Below are positions 49,370 to 56,818 of a stretch of 64,000 nt of DNA, one piece after another. Position 1 is the stretch's first letter; every line of letters starts with the position of its first letter. Source of the stretch: an uncultured Sphaerochaeta sp. (lineage in GTDB: Bacteria > Spirochaetota > Spirochaetia > Sphaerochaetales > Sphaerochaetaceae). Under the pieces are notes generated by a model that saw only the letters and a list, made by a program, of their open reading frames with translations, was not told the DNA's origin and ran no database searches. Location: the NCBI RefSeq assembly GCF_963676285.1, contig NZ_OY781063.1:186001-250000 (forward strand), in the 5' to 3' direction. The position numbers and the translations under genes are program-made.

Positions 49370-50054
49370 GACTTGGAATCTTGTCCTTGTCGTACCAGAA
49401 CCGGGCAAGATACATGAACGGGGTGTCCATGACAGCCACCACCCACTTCAGCAGGTAGGTGCTGATGACAATACCGGTCAAGACCTCCGTTGGATACACC
49501 CCCCAGAATGCAATAAAGGTAAAGACCAAGGTGTCGATAAGTTGGCTGACGATGGTACTTAGGTTGTTTCTCAGCCAGAGCGTACGATTTCCTGGCCGCT
49601 TGCGTTTCCAATAATCAAAGGCCCATATATCGTGCAGATTGCTTATTACATAGGCTACCAGAGAACCAAAGGCGATACGAGGCATCAGGCCGAAGACCAA
49701 GGAGAGCGAGGAGTGTGCAATATCCGATGCTGCAGGCTCAAACAACAGTGCAACCTGCATGATGATGGTCATGGCAAGCAAGCTGAAGAAACCGATGGCA
49801 ACCGCCTTCGCTGACTCCTTCTTGCCATAGAGCTCACTGAGGATATCAGTAGCCAGGAACCCGGTGGCATATACAATATTGCCCAAGGTTGCATCCAGTC
49901 CAAAAAGCATTACATTCTTTGTCACCTGGATATTTGCCACGATAACACTGATGGGTATCCAGATATAGAGCCCCAATTTCCCCCACAACCTGAAAGCGAT
50001 GAGAATCATGACGAAGTTCAGAGCAAGCATTACCATCCAGTAGAGTTCATTCAT
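49359..50054 (-). CDS. yhhQ: Queuosine precursor transporter YhhQ (VUT family)
   Basis: A 231-aa membrane protein with about six hydrophobic segments and the DUF165/VUT signature: PISVIVANIQVTKNVMLFG near residue 34, GFLATDILSELYGKKESAKAV near 64 and FRNNLS-like WLRNNLSTIVSQLIDTLVF near 162. The family imports queuosine precursors (preQ0/preQ1) for tRNA modification. It follows the THEP1-like gene by 6 bp. Confidence 0.92.
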   Translation of the reverse strand: MNELYWMVMLALNFVMILIAFRLWGKLGLYIWIPISVIVANIQVTKNVMLFGLDATLGNIVYATGFLATDILSELYGKKESAKAVAIGFFSLLAMTIIMQVALLFEPAASDIAHSSLSLVFGLMPRIAFGSLVAYVISNLHDIWAFDYWKRKRPGNRTLWLRNNLSTIVSQLIDTLVFTFIAFWGVYPTEVLTGIVISTYLLKWVVAVMDTPFMYLARFWYDKDKIPSPSI

Positions 50055-50060
50055 AGTGTT

Positions 50061-50549
50061 TCATTCCTTATACCCGACATACGTGATTTCCACCCGCTCC
50101 CTGGGAATGGAAAAACTGTTCAGCACCTCTTCTATGAACGGGATGCGCACTGCAGCGAAAATCTGCAGGCCAGGTGTTTCCAAGGCTTTCCTGAAGGAAC
50201 AGGCAAGCCCCTCTCCGGAGATCTCCAACTTGCCAATCTCATCAAAGATGGCTACTTGTGAACCCGGGAGACTCTGGATTATCCGATCATTGATCCAATC
50301 AAAGACCTGTTCATCCAGGTAAAACCTACCGATACGCTTTCCTTGGGCGATGGGCATCTCAGAGAGTGCCAATCGCTCTTCTTGAGAAAAGAGGTCCTTG
50401 AGTCTATACACGGTTTTTTCGGGATTTGCAAGGGCAAGAACCCCGCAGATATGCATCTTCTGGAATCTGCACTGCCTCACCAGTTGCACCAAGGACGTTG
50501 TCTTTCCTTGGTCGCGTTCAGCAGCATGGATGGTCAGTCTAGCTTGCAC
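50061..50549 (-). CDS. THEP1-like nucleoside-triphosphatase (NTPase_1)
   Basis: About 162 aa of a P-loop NTPase: A-x4-GKT P-loop in AERDQGKTTSLVQL near residue 12 and Walker B-like AIFDEIGKLE near 113, typical of the THEP1/NTPase_1 family, which hydrolyses NTPs; the biological role is not settled. The GTG at 50549 is chosen because AAGGG lies 8 bases upstream and the overlap with the upstream gene is then 11 bp; TTG or ATG at 50573/50570 would extend it by 7-8 residues. Middle gene of a three-gene operon. Confidence 0.82.
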   Translation of the reverse strand: MQARLTIHAAERDQGKTTSLVQLVRQCRFQKMHICGVLALANPEKTVYRLKDLFSQEERLALSEMPIAQGKRIGRFYLDEQVFDWINDRIIQSLPGSQVAIFDEIGKLEISGEGLACSFRKALETPGLQIFAAVRIPFIEEVLNSFSIPRERVEITYVGYKE

Positions 50550-51198
50550 GGAGGAACCCTTGCAGCACATCAAATGCTTTCATGGAGTCCTCTCGCTTGA
50601 TTACAAAGGTCAACTCATTCATGGTGGAGACAATCTCAATGACGTTGATCTGTTCCCAGGCAAGATGACGCACTGCTTCATAGACAATGCCAGGAGTCTG
50701 TAGGAAATCACCGGTAAACACCAAGGAAAGAGCAACCAGGTCATTCATCTGGTTGAGAATCTCCTCACCCTCAGTCAGTTCATCAACGAGGTAACGATAT
50801 TTCTCGCTTACCGCCAGGGATACCTCGTGGCTGCCGAGAGTAATGTTGAGAAAATCTCCCTTCTCGGTCGAAATATTTCGGTACAGGACTCCCAACTTGC
50901 TGATGAAGTCATCCTTCCTGACCAGGTTCACATCGAAGATATTGGTTTTCATGACAATTCCATACTCGACATTACCATGATCGGTCTTTGCACTCTCCCT
51001 CTTCAGCTCTTCTCCATAACGACGGAGGGCCATCACAATCGCACTGGTTTTGACCTCTTTACCGTATGCTTTCTGGACTTCGTCCTGAATCGAGGAGGCA
51101 TAGTTGCTGAATGAGAGAATCCCATTGATCAACATCTCATGGATAAAGGGACTCTTATCAACTATCCTTTTAACACAGCTACTCACTGATTCCGCCAT
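50539..51198 (-). CDS. ACT-domain protein of unknown function
   Basis: A 219-aa cytoplasmic protein. The last 55 residues (TPGIVYEAVRHLAWEQINVIEI, then STMNELTFVIKREDSMKAF) match the aspartokinase-type ACT domain that binds amino acids, and the part before it (LNITLGSHEVSLAVSEKY) may be a second ACT half. The N-terminal 75 residues look helical, possibly a winged helix (EVKTSAIVMALRRYGEEL). No kinase domain is present. It could be a small-molecule-sensing regulator (inference). GGAGGATAGT lies directly before the ATG. Confidence 0.75.
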   Translation of the reverse strand: MAESVSSCVKRIVDKSPFIHEMLINGILSFSNYASSIQDEVQKAYGKEVKTSAIVMALRRYGEELKRESAKTDHGNVEYGIVMKTNIFDVNLVRKDDFISKLGVLYRNISTEKGDFLNITLGSHEVSLAVSEKYRYLVDELTEGEEILNQMNDLVALSLVFTGDFLQTPGIVYEAVRHLAWEQINVIEIVSTMNELTFVIKREDSMKAFDVLQGFLRAS

Positions 51199-51308
51199 AC
51201 TATCCTCCGTTATGTTATTATTATCACAGATTCGTTTTAATTACAACAAACAGAGCATAAATTAGTAGATTTTTATACAGACTTAGGGGATCAAATTTTT
51301 TGCTGAAA

Positions 51309-51324
51309 AAACTACATATAGTGT
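51309..51324. promoter_or_regulatory. Candidate NrdR box
   Basis: AAACTACATATAGTGT matches the NrdR consensus acaCwAtATaTwGtgt at all capital positions. It lies between the ACT-protein and nrdR genes, about 50 bases before the nrdR promoter. NrdR boxes usually come in pairs and only one is seen, so the call is tentative. The rest of the 226-bp gap (51199-51424) has no gene. Confidence 0.4.
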
Positions 51325-51373
51325 ACTCTTTCTCATATCAATTGAAATTACCTTGACCCTAACCACTATTTTA

Positions 51374-51402
51374 TTGAAAACAGACCTTGGTTGTGGTATG
51401 TT
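51374..51402 (+). promoter_or_regulatory. Candidate nrdR promoter
   Basis: TTGAAA, 17 bases, TATGTT, ending 22 bases before the nrdR ATG, followed by AAAGGAG as ribosome site. Confidence 0.6.
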
Positions 51403-51424
51403 TTAGAAACAAAGGAGTTCACCA

Positions 51425-51889
51425 ATGAGATGCCCACACTGTTCATCAATGGATGACAAGGTCCTTGAATCAAGACAAAATTCCAGCGGTTCCTCGATCA
51501 GAAGACGACGAGAGTGCAATATCTGTGGTTACCGATTCACCAGTTATGAACGGATCGAGGACAAACCCTTGATGGTAATCAAACGTGACGGGAGAAGGGA
51601 GCCCTTTGATTTGAACAAGATCGGCCGAGGAGTACGCTCCTGTACTGAGAAGCTGAAGATCAGCGAAAATGAGATTGACCAGCTGCTGCAGAACATCGAG
51701 GACGCCATCATGCTCAAGGTGGGAAGCAAAAGGGAGATTGCCTCCAGCGATATTGGAGATGAAACACTCAAGCAGCTGAGAGAAGTTGACCTAGTTGCCT
51801 ATGTCCGGTTTGCTGCAGTCTACAAGGCATTCAATGATCTTGGACAGTTTATCGCAGAAATCCAGAAGCTGGGCAAGGAGCTTGCCTAG
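51425..51889 (+). CDS. nrdR: Transcriptional repressor NrdR
   Basis: A 154-aa zinc-ribbon/ATP-cone repressor of ribonucleotide reductase genes. The zinc ribbon is MRCPHCSSMDDKVLES, then CNICGYRFTSYERIE (four Cys, residues 3-34), followed by the ATP-cone (LMVIKRDGRREPFDLNKI, near 47), which senses ATP/dATP. Length is typical. It converges on the dGTPase gene with a 4-bp overlap of stop codons, so two dNTP-control genes lie together. Confidence 0.97.
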   Translation: MRCPHCSSMDDKVLESRQNSSGSSIRRRRECNICGYRFTSYERIEDKPLMVIKRDGRREPFDLNKIGRGVRSCTEKLKISENEIDQLLQNIEDAIMLKVGSKREIASSDIGDETLKQLREVDLVAYVRFAAVYKAFNDLGQFIAEIQKLGKELA

Positions 51890-53037
51890 CGGGCGTCAAA
51901 CCATTTCCCGGTCAAGGAGTGTTCAATACTGTCATTGAGATGTTCGGGCTTGAGGATCTCATTTGCACAATCCAAGCAGAAATTGTCACTCATACCCGCC
52001 ACATAGTCATAGATGAGCCGGCCGATATTCCCGTCCCTCTCTTCATATGCTTCATGCATGTCCATCAAGTGATGGTAGAATCCCATCGCAAGCATATTCT
52101 TTTCCTGTACATACAACGATTCTTGGTAGCCATAGGCATCCAGCAGGAAGTTGAGGTAATCGAGGATAAGCGTAAACAAACGGTTGAAGTACCGCTCATA
52201 CCCTTCCAGCATGGGACTCTTGTAGATGGACCTGTAGTTGAAACCGATCATCTCCTGTACAGCGGGAAACACCTCATCGCTGAAGCTGATTCCCACCTTT
52301 TCGCTGGAATGCTCAATGACATCACTTACCAAGGTGTCAATGATATCAGCATTTCTTTTCCCAAGTATATGTGAGACTTTCTGTGGAAGCTGCTCCTCAG
52401 TGATGATCCCAAGCCTGCAGGCATCTTCGAAATCCCTGCCAAGATAGGCAATGGTATCGCTGAAACGCACCACTGCTCCCTCATAGGTGGCAGGTATCAA
52501 ACCCTTTCTACTGGTTATCTGCTCCAGGTCCCTCACCGTAAAGGTCGGCATGATGGACTGTACCAAATGCTCGCCGTTATGGCAGGCAATGCCATCCCTG
52601 ACTGCATAGGTCAGATTAAGCCCCTTACCGTGTGAGGTAAGGAAATCGACGACCCTCAGGCTGTTGACCTCATGTTCGAACGGAAGAAACCCTGCTTCCT
52701 GCATTTTTGCAGAGAGAATCTTCTCCCCAGTATGACCGAACGGGGTATGACCCAAATCATGCCCCATACCGATAGCCCAAGCAATCTCGCTATCCAGACC
52801 AAGCCCCTTACAGATCGTGGAGGCGATCGACGAGACGTGCAGGCAATGTTCCATTCTCGTACAGATATGATCATTGCTGGGAGCGAAGAAAACCTGGGTC
52901 TTGTGCTTAAGCCTACGGAATGGCGAAGAGTGGATGATGGCTGTCGTATCACGATAGTACGGGCCACGTACATCCTCAGTCTTCTCTCGTTTTCGTTTTT
53001 TCAACAGTGTACTGGAGATCTGATTTTGTAATTCCAT
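51886..53037 (-). CDS. dgt: Deoxyguanosinetriphosphate triphosphohydrolase-like protein
   Basis: A 383-aa HD-domain dNTPase that splits dGTP (or other dNTPs) to the nucleoside and triphosphate. The N-terminal YYRDTTAIIHSSPFRRLKHKTQVF near residue 27 is the family hallmark; metal ligands are His in RMEHCLHVSSIA near 62, HD in GMGHDLGHTPFGH near 93 and a later Asp. The dGTPase-like type is common in bacteria outside the enterics. GGGGAA lies before the ATG. Confidence 0.93.
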   Translation of the reverse strand: MELQNQISSTLLKKRKREKTEDVRGPYYRDTTAIIHSSPFRRLKHKTQVFFAPSNDHICTRMEHCLHVSSIASTICKGLGLDSEIAWAIGMGHDLGHTPFGHTGEKILSAKMQEAGFLPFEHEVNSLRVVDFLTSHGKGLNLTYAVRDGIACHNGEHLVQSIMPTFTVRDLEQITSRKGLIPATYEGAVVRFSDTIAYLGRDFEDACRLGIITEEQLPQKVSHILGKRNADIIDTLVSDVIEHSSEKVGISFSDEVFPAVQEMIGFNYRSIYKSPMLEGYERYFNRLFTLILDYLNFLLDAYGYQESLYVQEKNMLAMGFYHHLMDMHEAYEERDGNIGRLIYDYVAGMSDNFCLDCANEILKPEHLNDSIEHSLTGKWFDAR

Positions 53038-53046
53038 AGTTATTCC

Positions 53047-53088
53047 CCAAAGAGTTGCCCTATGGTATCATAGGAAAAGACCCTTTGG
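53047..53088. repeat. Nested inverted repeat in the dgt/membrane-protein intergenic region
   Basis: The inner arms CCTATG and CATAGG (loop GTAT) are nested within CCAAAG and CTTTGG. It fills most of the 65-bp divergent gap and could be an operator for either gene. No T run follows. Confidence 0.4.
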
Positions 53089-53102
53089 ATAGCGGAGGAA
53101 CC

Positions 53103-53576
53103 ATGATTGAAATCTATGCACTGCCTTTGGTTTGCCTGCTCTTGAACTTCCTTGCATTCGCAGCATGTCTGCGTTTCCTTTTCTCACGGCAGGGACTCTA
53201 TTGGATTGTGCCGCTCTTTCTCACCTTTTTCATTCTCTGGCCCAATGCACTCAACCTGTATCAAGTTGCAAGCAATGCTGCGCAGGTGAGCCTTCCCTAC
53301 TCCTATCTTGACCTGCAGCCCCTCTTGCTCTCACTGTTCTGGTACGCCATGATCGTCACCTTCCACTTCGCCCTGAAGAAAACCATCAGGGTGAACCACT
53401 ATGAAGAACAGGTAAGAAAGAACCTCCATGAAGCACGCTACCAGATGGCTGTTGAGATGATGATCCAGGGCCGAAAGGAAAAACGCAGGAGACAATACTA
53501 CACCAAGGCTCCTGCCTCAGCTCCCGTACTGGATGCGTACAGTTCCACCTGGACTGACCTGTTTGACCAGAGATGA
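53103..53576 (+). CDS. Small membrane protein of unknown function
   Basis: A 157-aa protein with three likely membrane segments (about residues 4-24, 30-48 and 73-90) and a positively charged, helical C-terminal tail (EMMIQGRKEKRRRQYY), probably cytoplasmic. I recognise no family. GGAGG lies 5 bases before the ATG at 53103; the frame from 53055 would add a polar leader. Its stop overlaps the shikimate kinase-like start by 4 bp, so it is coupled to the aromatic-biosynthesis genes. Confidence 0.75.
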   Translation: MIEIYALPLVCLLLNFLAFAACLRFLFSRQGLYWIVPLFLTFFILWPNALNLYQVASNAAQVSLPYSYLDLQPLLLSLFWYAMIVTFHFALKKTIRVNHYEEQVRKNLHEARYQMAVEMMIQGRKEKRRRQYYTKAPASAPVLDAYSSTWTDLFDQR

Positions 53577-54106
53577 ATATGAAACACCTCTACTTCTGCG
53601 GAATCAAACACAGCGGAAAATCCACGCTGGGAAAGCTTGCCGCCCAAGCATTGGGATACTCCTGGGTCGATCTGGATGACTTGGTTCTCCAGGGCATTGC
53701 TCCATACCGCTCCATTCGTACATTCTATCAGGAAGCAGGCAAAAAAGCTTTCATGGAAGAGGAAGTGAGGGCACTCAAGGCATTTCTCAACACGAGAGAA
53801 ACCCCATACATCATCAGCCTTGGGGGAGGAGCCTCGGACAACCAGGCCCTGATCGATGTGATCAAGCAATCAGGGAAGCTTGTCTATCTGGAAGTGAAGG
53901 AACAGGTACTCCTGCAGAGAATCCTGGCGGGAGGGGTTCCTCCCTTTCTCGATTCTTCAGATCCTGCGGCTTCCTTCGCTTCACTCTATGAGAGGAGACA
54001 TGCACGCTATAGCAACATTTGTGACATCATGGTACGATTACCAAATTACCCGGACGTCCGCGATACGGCGCACTTCCTTGTTGAAACACTGAAAATCGAG
54101 GTTTGA
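53573..54106 (+). CDS. aroK: Shikimate kinase-like protein
   Basis: A 177-aa NMP-kinase-fold protein that would phosphorylate shikimate. The P-loop CGIKHSGKSTLGKLA is at residues 9-23, the DxD substrate site is VDLDDLV at 33-36, the GGG of the third motif is SLGGGASD at 84-86, and ERRHARYSNICD near 140 gives the C-terminal Arg. Two usual Arg residues are not seen: the shikimate-binding Arg in FRxxE is Met (AFMEEE, M61), and the LID RPLL reads PPFL. Position between a membrane protein and aroC supports the function, but the active site is unusual. Starts within the preceding stop. Confidence 0.8.
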   Translation: MNMKHLYFCGIKHSGKSTLGKLAAQALGYSWVDLDDLVLQGIAPYRSIRTFYQEAGKKAFMEEEVRALKAFLNTRETPYIISLGGGASDNQALIDVIKQSGKLVYLEVKEQVLLQRILAGGVPPFLDSSDPAASFASLYERRHARYSNICDIMVRLPNYPDVRDTAHFLVETLKIEV

Positions 54107-54107
54107 T

Positions 54108-55157
54108 ATGGGGCACAACAGTTTTGGCACAGCATATACCGTCACCACATTTGGTGAGTCACATGGACCCGCTTTGGGAGTTATCATCGATGGGGTTGAA
54201 CCCGGCTTCAGGATTGATGAGGAGGCCATCCAGAGAGAGATGGACCGCCGTAGGCCAGGAGCAAACCCAACAGGCACCGAACGAAATGAAATCGATAAGC
54301 TGACTATTCTCAGTGGTCTGTATGAGGGTGTCACGACAGGCACCCCGATTGCCATGATTCTCTACAGCACCAATCAACGCTCAGCCGATTACTCCCACCT
54401 TGAAAATGTATTCCGTCCAGGCCACGCAGACTGGACCTTCTTCCAGAAGTATGGGATCAGGGATATCCGCGGAGGGGGACGATCAAGCGGAAGAGAGACC
54501 AGCGCCAGGGTTGCAGCCGGGGCCTTGGCTAAGCAGCTCCTTGCCAAACGTGGCATCACCATCAAGGCAGGCACCGTACAGGTGGGAGATATCGTTGCAC
54601 ACAAGAGAGATTGGGCTGAGACGGATAATCCCCTCTCCTGCCCGGACAAAGATGCTGCACAATCGATGGTATCGCTCATTGAACAGGTAAGAAGTGAAAA
54701 AGATAGCATTGGTGGAATCATTGAATGCCGGGTAGAAGGAGTGAGGCCAGGACTGGGTGAACCAGTGTTCGGAAAACTTGAAGCATTGATCAGCCATGCC
54801 GTGATGAGCATCGGAGCTGTCAAAGGAATCCAGTTCGGCGATGGATTTGCCTGTGCATCCATGCGTGGCAGCCAGTTCAACGACCAGAGGACCAGTGAGG
54901 GTTTTCTCTCCAACCACGCAGGGGGCATCCTGGGCGGCATCTCCTCAGGACAGGAGATCATCCTGCAGGCAGCAATCAAGCCAACGGCATCCATTGGAAA
55001 ACCCCAGAAGACAGTCACCAAGGACAACGAGACCACCAACTTGGAAATTGAAGGGCGTCATGACCCTTGTATCTGCAGCCGCGCTGTGGTGGTCATCGAA
55101 TCAATGGTCGCAATCACCCTGCTTGACCTTTATTACACTGCATTTGGGAAGGCATGA
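54108..55157 (+). CDS. aroC: Chorismate synthase
   Basis: A 349-aa FMN-dependent enzyme that makes chorismate, the last shared step of aromatic biosynthesis. Motifs: MGHNSFGTAYTVTTFGESHG at the N-terminus with the catalytic His, VFRPGHADWTFFQKYG near 103, GGGRSSGRETSARVAAGA near 123 and the C-terminal RHDPCICSRAVVVIESMVA near 314. Starts 1 base after the shikimate kinase-like stop and overlaps the XPB gene by 4 bp. Confidence 0.97.
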   Translation: MGHNSFGTAYTVTTFGESHGPALGVIIDGVEPGFRIDEEAIQREMDRRRPGANPTGTERNEIDKLTILSGLYEGVTTGTPIAMILYSTNQRSADYSHLENVFRPGHADWTFFQKYGIRDIRGGGRSSGRETSARVAAGALAKQLLAKRGITIKAGTVQVGDIVAHKRDWAETDNPLSCPDKDAAQSMVSLIEQVRSEKDSIGGIIECRVEGVRPGLGEPVFGKLEALISHAVMSIGAVKGIQFGDGFACASMRGSQFNDQRTSEGFLSNHAGGILGGISSGQEIILQAAIKPTASIGKPQKTVTKDNETTNLEIEGRHDPCICSRAVVVIESMVAITLLDLYYTAFGKA

Positions 55158-56818
55158 TGAGAGATACCCCACTTATTGTACAGAGTGATAAAACCCTGCT
55201 TCTTGATGTTCACCATGAACAGAGCGAGGCATGTCGCAACGACCTTGTCCGTTTCTGCGAGCTGATCAAGAGCCCTGAGCATATGCACACCTATGCCTTG
55301 AGCGCAATCAGCCTCTGGAATGCCTCAAGCTGCGGGGTGGATGCATCCTTCATTCTCTCACGCCTTGATTTCTGGTCAAAATTCCCGGTACCGGAATCGG
55401 TGCGCTTTTATATTGAGGATATGGGGACCCGTTGGGGAAAGGTTATTCTCTCAGGCAGTGAAGATCCTCGCTACTATGAGCTATGGGTTGAGAATAAACG
55501 CATCAGGACGGAATTGCTGAGCAGGCAGGCCATTGCAAAGCTGTTGGTGGTAAAGGATGAATCACGGTTTCTTCTTGAAGCGTACAATCGCGGAGAGATC
55601 AAGCTCCAACTGATCAAGATCGGGTATCCTGTTGATGACAGGATTCCCTTGAAACATGGTCCCAAGCTGCCCTTCACACTCAGGGAAACCACCCAGGATG
55701 GCAAGCCATTTTCCGTACGCCCCTACCAAAGGCAGGCAGCCGATGCCTTGCTCGGTGACCTCGGTCCCGGCAGTGGGTTCGGGACCATAGTCCTTCCCTG
55801 TGGTTCAGGAAAGACGGTGGTGGGAATGCATATCATGGAACGGCTCACCACCAAGACGTTGGTGGTCACAACCAATGTGGCCGCAGTTCACCAGTGGATC
55901 AGTGAGATACTGGACAAGACCACCTTAACAAAGGACCAAGTAGGGGAATATACCGGTGACAAGAAGGAAAGCAAGGATATCATTGTTTGTACTTACCAGG
56001 TGCTCACCTACCGACCGGACAAGGAAGGGCCTTTTCCACATCTGGAACTACTTACCAAGGGGAATTGGGGTCTGATCATCTATGATGAGGTACATATGCT
56101 TCCAGCCCCGGTGTTCAAGGTTACCGCTGAGTTGCAGGCTGTCTACCGTGTAGGTCTTACCGCAACCTTGGTAAGGGAAGATGGTCGTGAGGACGAGGTT
56201 TTCAGCCTTGTTGGTCCAAAGCGTTTTGATGTCCCCTGGAACGAGTTGCAGCAGCAGGGATTTATCGCTGAAGCGTACTGCCATGAAGTAAGGATTGACC
56301 TTCCCCAGGAGGATGAGATTCCTTATGCCATAGGGACAAAACGGGAAAAGTACCGTATCGCCAGTGAGAACAAGAGAAAGCTGGAAGTGGTGCAGGCTTT
56401 GGTTGACAGGCATCCCGACGATTTCATTCTCATCATCGGCCAGTATCTCGACCAACTCAAGGGCATCGCAAACCATTTTGGGCTGCCGATCATTACCGGA
56501 AGCACCCCAAACATAAAACGGGAAGAGTTGTATAGGGATTTCAGGGAGGGAAAACAACGTATATTGGTTGTCAGCAAGGTAGCAAACTTTGCAATCGACC
56601 TTCCTGATGCTTCGGTTGCCATCCAGGTCAGCGGAACCTTCGGATCGAGAAGTGAGGAAGCACAACGACTGGGAAGAATTCTCAGGCCAAAGAACCGTTC
56701 CTCCTTTTTCTATTCTGTGGTAACACGTTACTCAAGTGAGGAAGAGTTTGCCGCCAATCGTCAGAAATTCCTTGCCGAGCAAGGCTATTCCTATGAGATA
56801 GAGGTATGGGACACGTGA
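55154..56818 (+). CDS. XPB/Rad25-like superfamily 2 DNA helicase
   Basis: A 554-aa bacterial XPB homolog. An N-terminal region of about 180 aa precedes the helicase core: RPYQRQAADALL near residue 192, Walker A VLPCGSGKTVVG near 214, DEVH box LIIYDEVHMLP near 308, GLTATLVREDGRE near 336 (the XPB RED motif is visible as REDGRED), and SKVANFAIDLPDASV, then EEAQRLGRILRPK near 500. In eukaryotes and archaea XPB opens DNA in repair and transcription. Overlaps aroC by 4 bp and the partner gene below by 4 bp, so all are cotranscribed. Second ATG at 55157 is possible. Confidence 0.92.
   Translation: MMRDTPLIVQSDKTLLLDVHHEQSEACRNDLVRFCELIKSPEHMHTYALSAISLWNASSCGVDASFILSRLDFWSKFPVPESVRFYIEDMGTRWGKVILSGSEDPRYYELWVENKRIRTELLSRQAIAKLLVVKDESRFLLEAYNRGEIKLQLIKIGYPVDDRIPLKHGPKLPFTLRETTQDGKPFSVRPYQRQAADALLGDLGPGSGFGTIVLPCGSGKTVVGMHIMERLTTKTLVVTTNVAAVHQWISEILDKTTLTKDQVGEYTGDKKESKDIIVCTYQVLTYRPDKEGPFPHLELLTKGNWGLIIYDEVHMLPAPVFKVTAELQAVYRVGLTATLVREDGREDEVFSLVGPKRFDVPWNELQQQGFIAEAYCHEVRIDLPQEDEIPYAIGTKREKYRIASENKRKLEVVQALVDRHPDDFILIIGQYLDQLKGIANHFGLPIITGSTPNIKREELYRDFREGKQRILVVSKVANFAIDLPDASVAIQVSGTFGSRSEEAQRLGRILRPKNRSSFFYSVVTRYSSEEEFAANRQKFLAEQGYSYEIEVWDT

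Noticed and set aside
50054..50060. PreQ1 riboswitch before yhhQ
   Set aside because: Only 6 bp separate yhhQ from the upstream gene, leaving no room.
50061..50549. THEP1-like protein as inactive because the P-loop lacks the usual GxxGxGK pattern
   Set aside because: AERDQGKT still satisfies the general A/G-x4-GK-T/S P-loop rule, so loss of ATP binding is not supported.
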